NCBI GenBank assembly: GCA_017617125.1
Contig: JAFZWY010000025.1
Location: 1 to 64,000, forward strand
Length of the DNA: 64,000 nucleotides
Reading direction: 5' to 3'
DNA from: Bacteroidales bacterium
GTDB taxonomy: Bacteria > Bacteroidota > Bacteroidia > Bacteroidales > ML635J-15
Shown here one piece after another: positions 1-9,000 of this stretch. Both the position numbers and the translations under genes were made by a program. Position 1 is the first letter of the stretch. Each line of letters opens with the position of its first letter. The notes under the pieces are model-generated. The model was not told the DNA's origin. It ran no database searches and worked only from the letters and a program-made list of their open reading frames with translations.

Positions 1-339
1 GAGTCCAACTCAATTTGAAAAAAAGTTTTACCTTTGCAATCAATGCAACCAATAAGGTCGCTACAAATGGAAAAGAATATTAATAAAAATACAATGAAAA
101 ATAAGGGAAAAACGGTCAACCTTATTTAGGCATTGACAACGATTGAACTTTGAACCTTAAACTAGAAACCAGAAACCTGAACTCCGGAACTTGTACAGTC
201 GTGGCGCGCCGCGACCACTACAACTTTAAACTAGAAACTTGAAACGTTCAAACATCTTAGAGAAACTTTTTCTTCATTCCGTAGGCAACCATTTTTAACG
301 AATTTCGTCTTTATTATAGAAACGTTAAAATTTAGTGAC
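1..339. other. Left-edge intergenic region with short degenerate repeats
   Basis: No convincing gene is present. A TACCTTTG box (29-36) fits the Bacteroidota -7 consensus, but only a 20-codon frame (67-129) follows. The motif TTAAACTAGAAAC occurs twice, around 157-169 and 224-236, in a run of similar GAAAC/CTTGAA words, and between the copies lies a GC-rich imperfect palindrome (198-215) centred on GGCGCGCC. The remainder is AT-rich and appears to be the 5' flank of the small-protein gene at 340. I see no tRNA or ncRNA. Confidence 0.5.
198..215. repeat. GC-rich imperfect palindrome
   Basis: Bases 198-215 can fold on themselves as GTCG-T-GGC against GCC-G-CGAC with one G-T wobble, centred on GGCGCGCC. 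It stands out in an otherwise AT-rich stretch and has no T-run after it, so it does not look like a terminator. Confidence 0.4.
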
Positions 340-783
340 ATGAAAAGATTGATAATATTGATTGTCCTGTTATTTGCAGGGGTAAGTTCTTTCTCGCAAC
401 AGTTAGCTTCTATAGATAACCGTCTTAGAGCGAGGTTTTCCGATGAATATTTGCTTTATATGCAGCAGAATCTACCTGAAGATTTGGAATATTTCACATG
501 GTTCCTTGATAATTCGTATATTATAAAGGATGTTGGGTTTTCTGGAATGGATAGGTTTCCGAAGTTAAGGTATTTTGATGCGGAAACAAAGCAGATCGGT
601 GCGGAAGTTACAGATTTAGATGAAGCTACTTTTAATATAATGGAATACGCTATAGATGCTGACGGGAATGAGACGAAGGCCTATGTAATAGGGAATACAG
701 GAAAGGCTCTTGTGTTGCTTTCGAATAAGGATTTGACAGAAAAGTACAACAAATATAGGAGGATGCATTATGAAAACGAATAA
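340..783 (+). CDS. Small secreted protein, first gene of adhesin module 1
   Basis: 147 residues with a Sec signal peptide (about 1-19, hydrophobic core LIILIVLLFAGVSSF, cleavage before QQ). I do not recognise a named family. It is clearly paralogous to the product at 5636-6082: both share a block starting FPKLRY.D.ETK..GAEVT, then IGNTGK, then DLT and a terminal YRR.H.ENE. The gene overlaps the start of the giant adhesin gene by 14 bases, and the codons for its YRR motif supply an AGGAGG ribosome binding site for that gene. Paired inheritance in two tandem copies suggests a role tied to the adhesin (export, anchoring or folding partner), which is inference. No metal or catalytic motif is visible. 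Confidence 0.8.
   Translation: MKRLIILIVLLFAGVSSFSQQLASIDNRLRARFSDEYLLYMQQNLPEDLEYFTWFLDNSYIIKDVGFSGMDRFPKLRYFDAETKQIGAEVTDLDEATFNIMEYAIDADGNETKAYVIGNTGKALVLLSNKDLTEKYNKYRRMHYENE
757..762 (+). promoter_or_regulatory. Shine-Dalgarno AGGAGG embedded in the upstream gene
   Basis: AGGAGG lies 7 bases before the ATG at 770 and inside the codons for Arg-Arg of the upstream small protein. Strong Shine-Dalgarno sites are uncommon in Bacteroidota, and the same arrangement recurs in module 2 (6056-6061). Confidence 0.7.
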
Positions 784-3700
784 TATTGGCATATTTATGG
801 GCATTTTGCTCTGTTTTGCTGTCGTAGATACTTTCGCTCAGCAGACAATCTTGATGAATTCGTCCAATAATGGCAGGACAATTAACTTGTCTGGATGCTC
901 TGCCATGCTTTACGATTCGGGAGGTGCTAATGGAAGTTATAGTAGCAACGAAGAATATACTGTTACTATATGTTTGCCAAACGAAGGCTATAGAATGGAA
1001 CTTAACGTATTTATGAATACAGAAGGAACCTCTTATGATTACATGACAATATACGAAGGTAGTGGAACGAGTGGTACGGTTGTCGCACGTTCTATTGGCG
1101 GTAGTTCGTTTACAAATCACTACACGGTCTATTCATCGTGTGCAACATTCGTTTGGCATAGCGATGTGTCGATAAATTATAGTGGATTCAGTATTGATAT
1201 ACAATGCGGTATATTATGTCAGGATTTTTATATTGAGCCTAATATAAGTGCACGGTGGAATGAAGAAGAAAGTCGTTACGAAGCATGTTCGAACGAACCT
1301 ATCCAAGTTTCTGCCAATGGCGTTTTCCCAAACAACGATTTGCCCAACGGTTATCATCAGTCGGACGAGAATCTTAATTGGACATGGAGCTGGATAGATG
1401 GCAATGGAACTCATGAAACTGGCGGTGTCGGCGAAAATTCACTGGAGATAGATTTTGAGCCTGGGGCATATTATTTGACAGTTTCTGCTAGGGATATAAA
1501 TGGTTGTACATATGTTTATCCGGAGCAAATGCTTATTGTTGTTTCTTTTCCTCCGTCTTTTGATTTGACTTATGTTACTCCGGAGATATGTCCTGGCGAA
1601 GTCGTGCTGCTCGATGGGTATGTGCAACCGCCCGATTTGTGGGTAATGGAAATACCAAGCCAGATAATTGACCCATATTGTACCGAAGATGATATTACAC
1701 ATGTGCAGTCGATGTGTTTTAATCATACGGCATTCGCTCCTGGCCAGATTATCCAAAGCCCAAGCGATATCGAGTCGATTGCCATTGACATTGAGCATTC
1801 GTATTTGGGTGACCTTGAAGTGTGGATTACTTGCCCATCGGGAAATAGGCTAACGCTTTTTGACGGATATCATGGTAATTCAACCTATCAGTTTTTGGGT
1901 CAACCTGTTGACGATGAGAGTGAACCTTGTGTCCCTGGTTCCCCTTTCCACTACTCTTGGAGTCCGAACGGCACCACAACAATAGAGCAGGTCGCGTCAA
2001 ATGCTCCAACTTATTCATATACAGACAATGTCGGCAATTCCTATTATGGACATGAATATATACCTGCAGGCGATTATCGTCCTAGTGGGAACTGGTCAAA
2101 TCTCGTTGGATGTCCGGTAAATGGTGAGTGGTGTATAAATATTCAAGATCATAGGTTGTATGATGACGGAACAATTTTTTCCGTAGAATTGCATTTTGCC
2201 GACTATATGATTCCACAGGAATCGCTTATACAGTACCAGACAGAGTACGATACTTCGGCGACTTCGCACGACCTTTGGTGGACTGGAGTTGAATTGTCGG
2301 CCGACTCCCTAGCGCACATTACGACGCTCTTAAGTATTCCCGGACAGCACGAATTTGTATTCTCGGCAACCGACAATTTCGGCTGCACCTACGATACTAC
2401 ACTGACAGTCACCGTACGTGAATACGACGATCCAAGATGCTGTATTCCACCTACTACGGCATTGACGACACAATCGGGAACCGTATGCTCCAATACCACA
2501 ATGCTTTCGGCTCAGGCTTTGCCAAACGGGAATACTGGCGAATGGTCGGTTGTGGCATATCCCAACGGCGACAATGTGAACAACAGCGCAATCTTTACAA
2601 GTCCCAATTCGCCTAACACATCGGTTTCTGTAAGTGGTTGGGGTTCATATACTTTCCGTTGGACTGAACATTATCTTAATCAGCCAAACTGCATAGATTT
2701 TGCCGATGTTACAATAATCTTCGTTGAGCAACCTACACCAACGTTTACATATACTCCAATTACCTGTGCAGGAGATGCAACGACGATTACATATGTAGGA
2801 AATATGGGCGCCGATGCCGCTTTCAATTGGAATTTCGATGGCGCATATGTACAGTATGGCAATACGCCACTTGGTCCACACACTGTATCGTGGGGCGATG
2901 CCGCAATACATGCCGTTAGCCTTTCTGTCGCCAATGGAAGTTGCGTGTCTAACGATACGATTGTGTCTATTCATGTGCCAGAAGTCCTTGTTATTGATTC
3001 GATTTCTGTTGTCGACGACCCGTGCTATCATAGCAATGGTGGCTCGGCTATCGTTACTCACCATGGCGGAACATTGCCTGTTACATATTCGTGGGCTGCT
3101 CCAGGAAACGAAATGCTGAATCTCGGAGCCGGAACTTATACACTTACGCTAACCGATGCCAACGGTTGCGTGACTCAGCGCGATTTTGTCGTAAACGAGT
3201 CGCCCGAACTCGTAGTTCAGACGGTGCAGGCATCAAACCTTAGTTGTTTCGGCTCGCGCGACGGGTCCATCTCTATATATGCTGGCGGAGGAACAGGTGC
3301 TCTGCGCTACATTTGGTCCGATATGGGCGAGGGTCCTGCTGCACGAAGCAACCTGCCAGCGGGCGAATACTCGGTAACTATAACCGACGAAAGAGGTTGT
3401 TCACAAACTGCATTTGCTGCAGTAACCCAGCCTGATCCGCTTGTTATGCAGATGACTACCGACTATGCCGTGTGCGAGGGCGAACCAACTCCTGTTTCCG
3501 TCGAAGCATTCGGCGGTACTGCCCCGTACGAGTATTTTTGGAACGATGGAACCAATAGCTTTATGGCCGGCAACGAAGTGTCGGCGTCTCTCACTACGAC
3601 GACCCACTATTCGGTATATGTGCGCGATGCTCATGGCTGTGTAGGCGAAACTCATACAATGACGGTGACTGTAAGTCCGAAGTTGACAATCGACAGCGTT

Positions 3701-5428
3701 ATTTTGCAGCATGTGAAATGTTATGGCAGCTGCGACGGAAGGGCAGAACTGCTTGTCAGTGGCGGTTTGATGCCATTGCAGTACAGCTGGCCGTCGGACA
3801 ATTACATATACGATGGAATTTGTGGCGGAATGTATGCAGTTACTGTAACAGACAATATAGGATGTTCGGCTATAGCAACATTTGTTATTACACAGCCTAG
3901 CGATTTTATAGTTTCCTCGTCTGTTAATCCCGTGACCTGCAATGGCGGTGATGATGGTGTGGCAAGAATTTTCGTGTCGGGAGCAACCTCTCCGTATTCG
4001 TACCTGTGGCCCGATGGTACAACTGCCGAAACTTTAGTGTCGTCGGCTGGTACATATACTGTTACGGTGCTCGACGACTATGGTTGCCGTTATACACAGG
4101 ACTTTGAAATTCCGCAGCCTATGCCGTTGTTTGCTTTGCCAATCGGCAATGCTACAATCTGCAAGGGACAGTCGACTACGCTTACAACTCAGGTGTCGGG
4201 CGGAACGCCATTCTACGACTATGCTTGGTCGGGTTCCGACGGAACGCAGTACTACGGTTCTCAGTTTACGGTTTCTCCGACGACAAATTCTACATATTCG
4301 TTGACGATCACCGATTCGCAGGGATGTACGTTTCAGGTGCCAGCAGTTACCGTGTCGGTAAATCCCGACCTGCGTATAACTTCGATACTGCCAAACCGCG
4401 ATTCGATATGCAGTGGCGACGAGGTGATTATTTATGTCGAGGCCGAAGGTGGCAATGGCGGTCCATATACGCTTACGCTTCAGGACAGAAGTGTGGTCGC
4501 GTCGCCATTCTCGGTTCGTCCCGATACAACAACGATGTTCCATATAACACTTTCCGATATGTGTGGAACTTCACCGGTTATGGATTCAATTGAAATACAC
4601 GTTTATCCTTCGCCCGACGAATTGTTTACAGCCAGCGGAGTGTACGGATGTGCACCCTTGTCGGTGTCGTTCTCGCCACTGACTGTCGATGGCACTAATT
4701 ACTTGTGGCAGTTTGGCGACAACGATTTTTCGGAGGCTAAGACTCCTGTACATGAGTATAGCAAGACTGGTGATTTCGATGTAACTATGTCTGTGACAAA
4801 CGAATATGGATGCCGAATGGAGCGAACAATTCGTGATATGATTCATGTTTATCCGCGTCCGAAGGCTCTGTTCGATGCCGATATGCAGATGGTTTCGGCT
4901 TTGTCGTCCGAGGTGCTGTTTGTCAACCGTTCGATAGATGCCGTCAGGTATTTCTGGTTCTTTGGCGACAACGACAGCTCAATGTTCGAATCTCCGCGCC
5001 ATGTTTACCCGCAGGTTGGCGAGTACGAGGTGACACTTGTTGCCGAAAACGAGCATTTCTGTACCGATACGACAACACGTAAGGTTAACGTTTACAGCGA
5101 TATGACATTTTTTGCGCCGACATCTTTTACACCAAACGGTGATGGCATCAACGACTGCTTCCGTGTGTGCGGTAAGGGTATTTCGCAGAACAATTTCCTG
5201 TTGACCATTTACGACCGCTGGGGCGGACTGGTATTCCAGACGACAAGTTTCTTCCCCGATGCAGGCTGTGATTCGTGTTCCGAAGGTTCGTGGGATGGAA
5301 CCGACATGGGTAGCAAGCGCAAGGGCGACCGGGTTCTCGAAACCGGCATTTACCAGTGGTATTGCCAGTTTGAGGATACATACGGGATTCTGCATAAGGA
5401 GCAGGGAACTGTAAATCTGGCAAGATAG
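770..5428 (+). CDS. Giant T9SS surface adhesin (CUB, P-domain, SprB repeats, PKD, gliding-motility C-terminus), copy 1
   Basis: 1552 residues. Signal peptide about 1-24. Residues 25-147 resemble a CUB domain (GSGTSGTVV, CATFVWHSD). Residues about 300-478 resemble a proprotein-convertase P domain (HSYLGDLEVWITCPSG, then NGEWCINIQDH). From about 740 to 1190 come six SprB-like repeats, each with a C.G..DG or similar opening, GG..PY.Y.W and GTYTVTV.D..GC. Two PKD domains follow (about 1283-1435, LWQFGDN and FWFFGDNDSS), then a gliding-motility-associated C-terminal domain (about 1446-1552, FAPTSFTPNGDGINDCF, YDRWGGLVF, WDGT), which is a type B T9SS signal. The protein is expected to be exported through the type IX system and displayed on the surface. 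Start set by the embedded ribosome binding site and 14-base overlap. The ligand is unknown. Confidence 0.88.
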   Translation: MKTNNIGIFMGILLCFAVVDTFAQQTILMNSSNNGRTINLSGCSAMLYDSGGANGSYSSNEEYTVTICLPNEGYRMELNVFMNTEGTSYDYMTIYEGSGTSGTVVARSIGGSSFTNHYTVYSSCATFVWHSDVSINYSGFSIDIQCGILCQDFYIEPNISARWNEEESRYEACSNEPIQVSANGVFPNNDLPNGYHQSDENLNWTWSWIDGNGTHETGGVGENSLEIDFEPGAYYLTVSARDINGCTYVYPEQMLIVVSFPPSFDLTYVTPEICPGEVVLLDGYVQPPDLWVMEIPSQIIDPYCTEDDITHVQSMCFNHTAFAPGQIIQSPSDIESIAIDIEHSYLGDLEVWITCPSGNRLTLFDGYHGNSTYQFLGQPVDDESEPCVPGSPFHYSWSPNGTTTIEQVASNAPTYSYTDNVGNSYYGHEYIPAGDYRPSGNWSNLVGCPVNGEWCINIQDHRLYDDGTIFSVELHFADYMIPQESLIQYQTEYDTSATSHDLWWTGVELSADSLAHITTLLSIPGQHEFVFSATDNFGCTYDTTLTVTVREYDDPRCCIPPTTALTTQSGTVCSNTTMLSAQALPNGNTGEWSVVAYPNGDNVNNSAIFTSPNSPNTSVSVSGWGSYTFRWTEHYLNQPNCIDFADVTIIFVEQPTPTFTYTPITCAGDATTITYVGNMGADAAFNWNFDGAYVQYGNTPLGPHTVSWGDAAIHAVSLSVANGSCVSNDTIVSIHVPEVLVIDSISVVDDPCYHSNGGSAIVTHHGGTLPVTYSWAAPGNEMLNLGAGTYTLTLTDANGCVTQRDFVVNESPELVVQTVQASNLSCFGSRDGSISIYAGGGTGALRYIWSDMGEGPAARSNLPAGEYSVTITDERGCSQTAFAAVTQPDPLVMQMTTDYAVCEGEPTPVSVEAFGGTAPYEYFWNDGTNSFMAGNEVSASLTTTTHYSVYVRDAHGCVGETHTMTVTVSPKLTIDSVILQHVKCYGSCDGRAELLVSGGLMPLQYSWPSDNYIYDGICGGMYAVTVTDNIGCSAIATFVITQPSDFIVSSSVNPVTCNGGDDGVARIFVSGATSPYSYLWPDGTTAETLVSSAGTYTVTVLDDYGCRYTQDFEIPQPMPLFALPIGNATICKGQSTTLTTQVSGGTPFYDYAWSGSDGTQYYGSQFTVSPTTNSTYSLTITDSQGCTFQVPAVTVSVNPDLRITSILPNRDSICSGDEVIIYVEAEGGNGGPYTLTLQDRSVVASPFSVRPDTTTMFHITLSDMCGTSPVMDSIEIHVYPSPDELFTASGVYGCAPLSVSFSPLTVDGTNYLWQFGDNDFSEAKTPVHEYSKTGDFDVTMSVTNEYGCRMERTIRDMIHVYPRPKALFDADMQMVSALSSEVLFVNRSIDAVRYFWFFGDNDSSMFESPRHVYPQVGEYEVTLVAENEHFCTDTTTRKVNVYSDMTFFAPTSFTPNGDGINDCFRVCGKGISQNNFLLTIYDRWGGLVFQTTSFFPDAGCDSCSEGSWDGTDMGSKRKGDRVLETGIYQWYCQFEDTYGILHKEQGTVNLAR

Positions 5429-5434
5429 GGCGTA

Positions 5435-5471
5435 TTTGTAGGGGGATAGTTCGGAAAAGTCCCCCTACAAA
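5435..5471 (+). terminator. Strong hairpin after adhesin copy 1
   Basis: A perfect 12-bp stem (5435-5446 with 5460-5471, TTTGTAGGGGGA and its complement) around a 13-base loop, seven bases after the stop codon. There is no T-run, so it could be a 3' stability hairpin or a factor-assisted terminator. Confidence 0.55.
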
Positions 5472-5509
5472 TTGTCTTCAAAAAAATATTGAAAAAAAAT
5501 CCCATTCCC

Positions 5510-5540
5510 TTGTTTATCTTGAATTAAAGGTTTATCTTTG
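5510..5540 (+). promoter_or_regulatory. Bacteroidota-type promoter of adhesin module 2
   Basis: TTG at 5510-5512, a 20-base spacer, then TATCTTTG at 5533-5540, matching the -33/-7 consensus. It gives module 2 its own transcription start, separated from module 1 by the hairpin at 5435, with a leader of roughly 90 bases. Confidence 0.7.
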
Positions 5541-5635
5541 CCCGTTGGTGCATAGTGTGAAAATTTTTCTGCCAGTAGTAGGCAACCAATGGAAGATTTT
5601 TACGTTATGTATATAGGAAATATAAACGAAAAGTT

Positions 5636-6082
5636 ATGTTTATGAAAAAAAATATATTGCTTTTGTCGTTGATTCTCATGACAATGAGCGCGTTTTCGCA
5701 GAGCGTGACAATCGACAGTCGCTTGTATGCGAAGTATTCCGAGGAAGATTTGCTCGAGATACAGCGTGTAAATCCGTTGGACATTGAATACATGAACTGG
5801 TTTGTGGATAATGCTTTTGTCGTAAAGGAGATTAACAATCCAGAATCGTCTGCATTTCCGAAATTGAGGTATATGGACAAGGAAACCAAGATGGCTGGTG
5901 CTGAAGTTACGGAGTACAATCCGGAAACTTTCAATGTGATGGAATGTGATTTCGAAGTTTCTGCCAAGTCGTCGAATGTTTACCTTATCGGAAATACGGG
6001 AAAGCTTTTGACATTCTATTCTAGTGAGGATTTGACAAAGTTATTTAACGAATATAGGAGGAGACACAATGAGAACGAATAG
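5636..6082 (+). CDS. Small secreted protein, first gene of adhesin module 2
   Basis: 148 residues, paralogue of the protein at 340-783. The ATG at 5642 (MKKN) is an equally possible start. Signal peptide about 1-22 (ILLLSLILMTMSAFSQ). Conserved features shared with copy 1 are an early TID.RL sequence, an acidic ...DLLE/LEYxxWFxDN segment, the FPKLRY.D.ETK block, GAEVT, IGNTGK, DLT and the closing YRR.H.ENE. The middle region differs, so the duplication is not recent. As in copy 1, the last codons overlap the giant adhesin start by 14 bases. I cannot assign a function; a role as a dedicated partner of the adhesin is suggested only by the repeated pairing. Confidence 0.8.
   Translation: MFMKKNILLLSLILMTMSAFSQSVTIDSRLYAKYSEEDLLEIQRVNPLDIEYMNWFVDNAFVVKEINNPESSAFPKLRYMDKETKMAGAEVTEYNPETFNVMECDFEVSAKSSNVYLIGNTGKLLTFYSSEDLTKLFNEYRRRHNENE
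6056..6061 (+). promoter_or_regulatory. Shine-Dalgarno AGGAGG embedded in the upstream gene
   Basis: AGGAGG lies 7 bases before the ATG at 6069, again within the YRR codons of the upstream small protein. Position, spacing and overlap are identical to module 1. Confidence 0.7.
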
Positions 6083-9000
6083 TGTACGGTTTTTGTTGAG
6101 TGTCTTGCTCTGCTTTTTTGCAGTTGGTGCTATCGCTCAGCAAACAATAACCATGAATGCATCGACTAACGGTACAACCGTGAATATGACAGGTTGTTCT
6201 GCGATGCTTTACGACTCTGGTGGTGCCAATGGTAGTTATAGCAATTCGGAAAACTATACGATTACAGTATGTGTGCCTAGTGGTTATCCGATGGAGATTA
6301 ATGTGACCATGAATACCGAAAGTACCTCGTTCGATTATATGTATATTTACGAGGGAACAAGTTCTAGTGGAACTGTTATTGCAAACAGAATTGGTGGTTC
6401 ATCGTTTTCGAATTCATATTCGTTAAATACCTCGTGTGCGACCTTCGTATGGCATAGCGATGGTTCTGTATGCAGTTACCGAGGCTATGAGATTGAAATT
6501 GGTTGTGGTATGGAATGTCAGGATTTTACTATCGAACCTGATATTACTGCACGTTGGAATGCAGAAACTGGTCGTTACGAGGCTTGCTCCAATGGCCCTG
6601 TAGGAATTGGTGCTCACGGTGTATTCCCCAACAACGATGCTCCGATGGGGTACCACCAGTCTGATGAGAACCTTACATGGTCTTGGAGTTGGATTGACGT
6701 TAATGGTAGACATGAATTCGGAGGACAGGGGGAAAATGAATTCAATGCTGATGTTGAACCGGGTGCATACTATATAAATCTTTGGGCTACTGATATAAAT
6801 GGATGCTCATATGCATATCCCGACACTTTCCTCGTTGCAATATCGTTGCCTCCAACATTCCCAGGTACAACAGCAACTCCATCGATTTGCCCTGGTGAAA
6901 CCGCTTTGCTTGACGGTCATGTGCAGCAGCCAAGTGAGTGGGTGATGCAGATTCCCGAGGCAATCATTGAGGAACACTGCTTTGAGGATGTTACAAACTA
7001 TACTCAGACAATGTGTTTCGATCACAATGCGTTCGCTCCAGGTCAGAGTATTCAGAGCGCAAGCGACATCGAGTCGATATGCATGGAGATTGAACATTCG
7101 TATATCGGTGACCTTGAAGTGTGGATAACTTGCCCGTCGGGTAACAGAATGGACCTGTTCAACGGATATTCAAGCAGCAACTGCTCGTGGGAATTCCTTG
7201 GAGAACCTGTTGATGAAGGTAATGATGCTTGTATACAGGGAACGCCATACCATTATTGTTGGACACACAATGCATCACAGACAATAGAGACCTTGGCAGC
7301 AGATCCACCAACATATACATTTACAAACAATAACGGACATACATATACCAGTCATCCATATATCCCTGGAGGTGACTATTTGCCGATCGGCAACTGGACA
7401 AGCCTTGTGGGTTGCCCAGTAAATGGCGAGTGGTGTATTAATATCAGGGACCACCTTGGTTCAGACGATGGTACGGTGTTCTCGGTTGAGTTGCACTTTG
7501 CCGACCACATGGTTCCTGCAGGAGATAATGTAATTTCATATCAGACGGAATTTGATGTTTCGCCTACGACTACCGCATTGTCATGGGGAGGCGAATCTGT
7601 TTTCCTGCAGAATGTTTCCAATACAACAGCAACCCCCGCTGAGCCTGGCGATCATGAATATACATTCTATGCAACCGATAATTTCGGTTGTACTTACGAT
7701 ACTACTTTGATAGTGACGGTGCTCAACTACGATGATGCGTCGTGCTGTATAAGACCTACTCCATTTGCTGGCGACGATACAAGCGTTTGCGGTAACACCA
7801 TTTTGTTGTCGGCAACTCTCGCACCAGGAAACGAAGGAACATGGTCGGCTGTTTCAACTCCTTCGGGAGGGCTTGCTTCTTTTGCTGCAGTCCACTCTCC
7901 TAATACAACAGTTATTGTCGATGCATGGGGAACATACACGTTCAGATGGACCGAAGCATATCAGGGCGATTACACATCGTGTGCCGCATACGACGATGTG
8001 ATAGTCACTTTCTATCCGCAACCTACAAGTTCGTTCGCTTATCAGCCAATTAATTGCTTTGGCGAAAATACAACCATAACATATATTGGCAACATGACTT
8101 CTGTAGGACCAATAGGTAATTCGGCTGTCTATACATGGGATTTCGATAATGCTGTAATCGAATCAGGTTCTGGCGCTGGTCCATATTCAATTCAATGGCT
8201 TACCGAAGACGGTTCGTCGCATCCTGTATCATTGCATATCGATTTGGGCGGTTGTTCGTCGGATACTTTGGTATACATTGCTTATCCGTCTAAGTTGAAC
8301 GCAGATCTTACCAAGACCGACAATATATGTTATCGCGATTGCCGAGGTTCGGCAACAATAACGGCAAGTGGAGGTACTCTGCCATATTCGTATTCGTGGA
8401 GTGCGCCTTCTAATACAATAGTAAACCTTTGTGTGGGCCAATATCATGTGACAATAAGCGATGCCAACAACTGCCAGGTAGCATTTGACTATGAGATAGA
8501 GGAACCGGACGAGATGGTAGTAAATAATATATTTACCCATTCAACCGACCTTACCTGTTCCAACTCGTTCGATGGTCAGATAAGCATAAGTGTGAGTGGC
8601 GGAACGGGACAGTTGTCGTACCTATGGTCGGATATAGGAAATGCTGCGTCAGTGCGCAATAATCTTGCCGCTGGTCAATATCGTGTGACAGTTGTCGATG
8701 AAAATGGCTGCTCGCTGTCGCGTGAGTTTATCCTTAATCAGCCAGACCCGTTGGTAGTTACTACCGACGAAAATAGTGCTGTTTGCGAAGGAACGCCATC
8801 GTACGTGCAGGCAACTGCATCGGGCGGTACTATGCCATACACATACAACTGGACAGTAAGCAATGGTTCTAGTGTAGGCAATACGTCAAACTTCTCTACT
8901 ACATTGCATGAAACAACAACCTATTCGGTATATGTTACCGACGATCATCAATGCCGTTCAAATACCGAAACATTTACGGTTACGGTTAGTCCAGCACTTG

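Noticed and set aside
67..129. Short frame of 20 codons after a -7 box at the left edge
   Set aside because: Too short, no signal or homology visible, low-complexity AAT/AAA codons; more likely intergenic.
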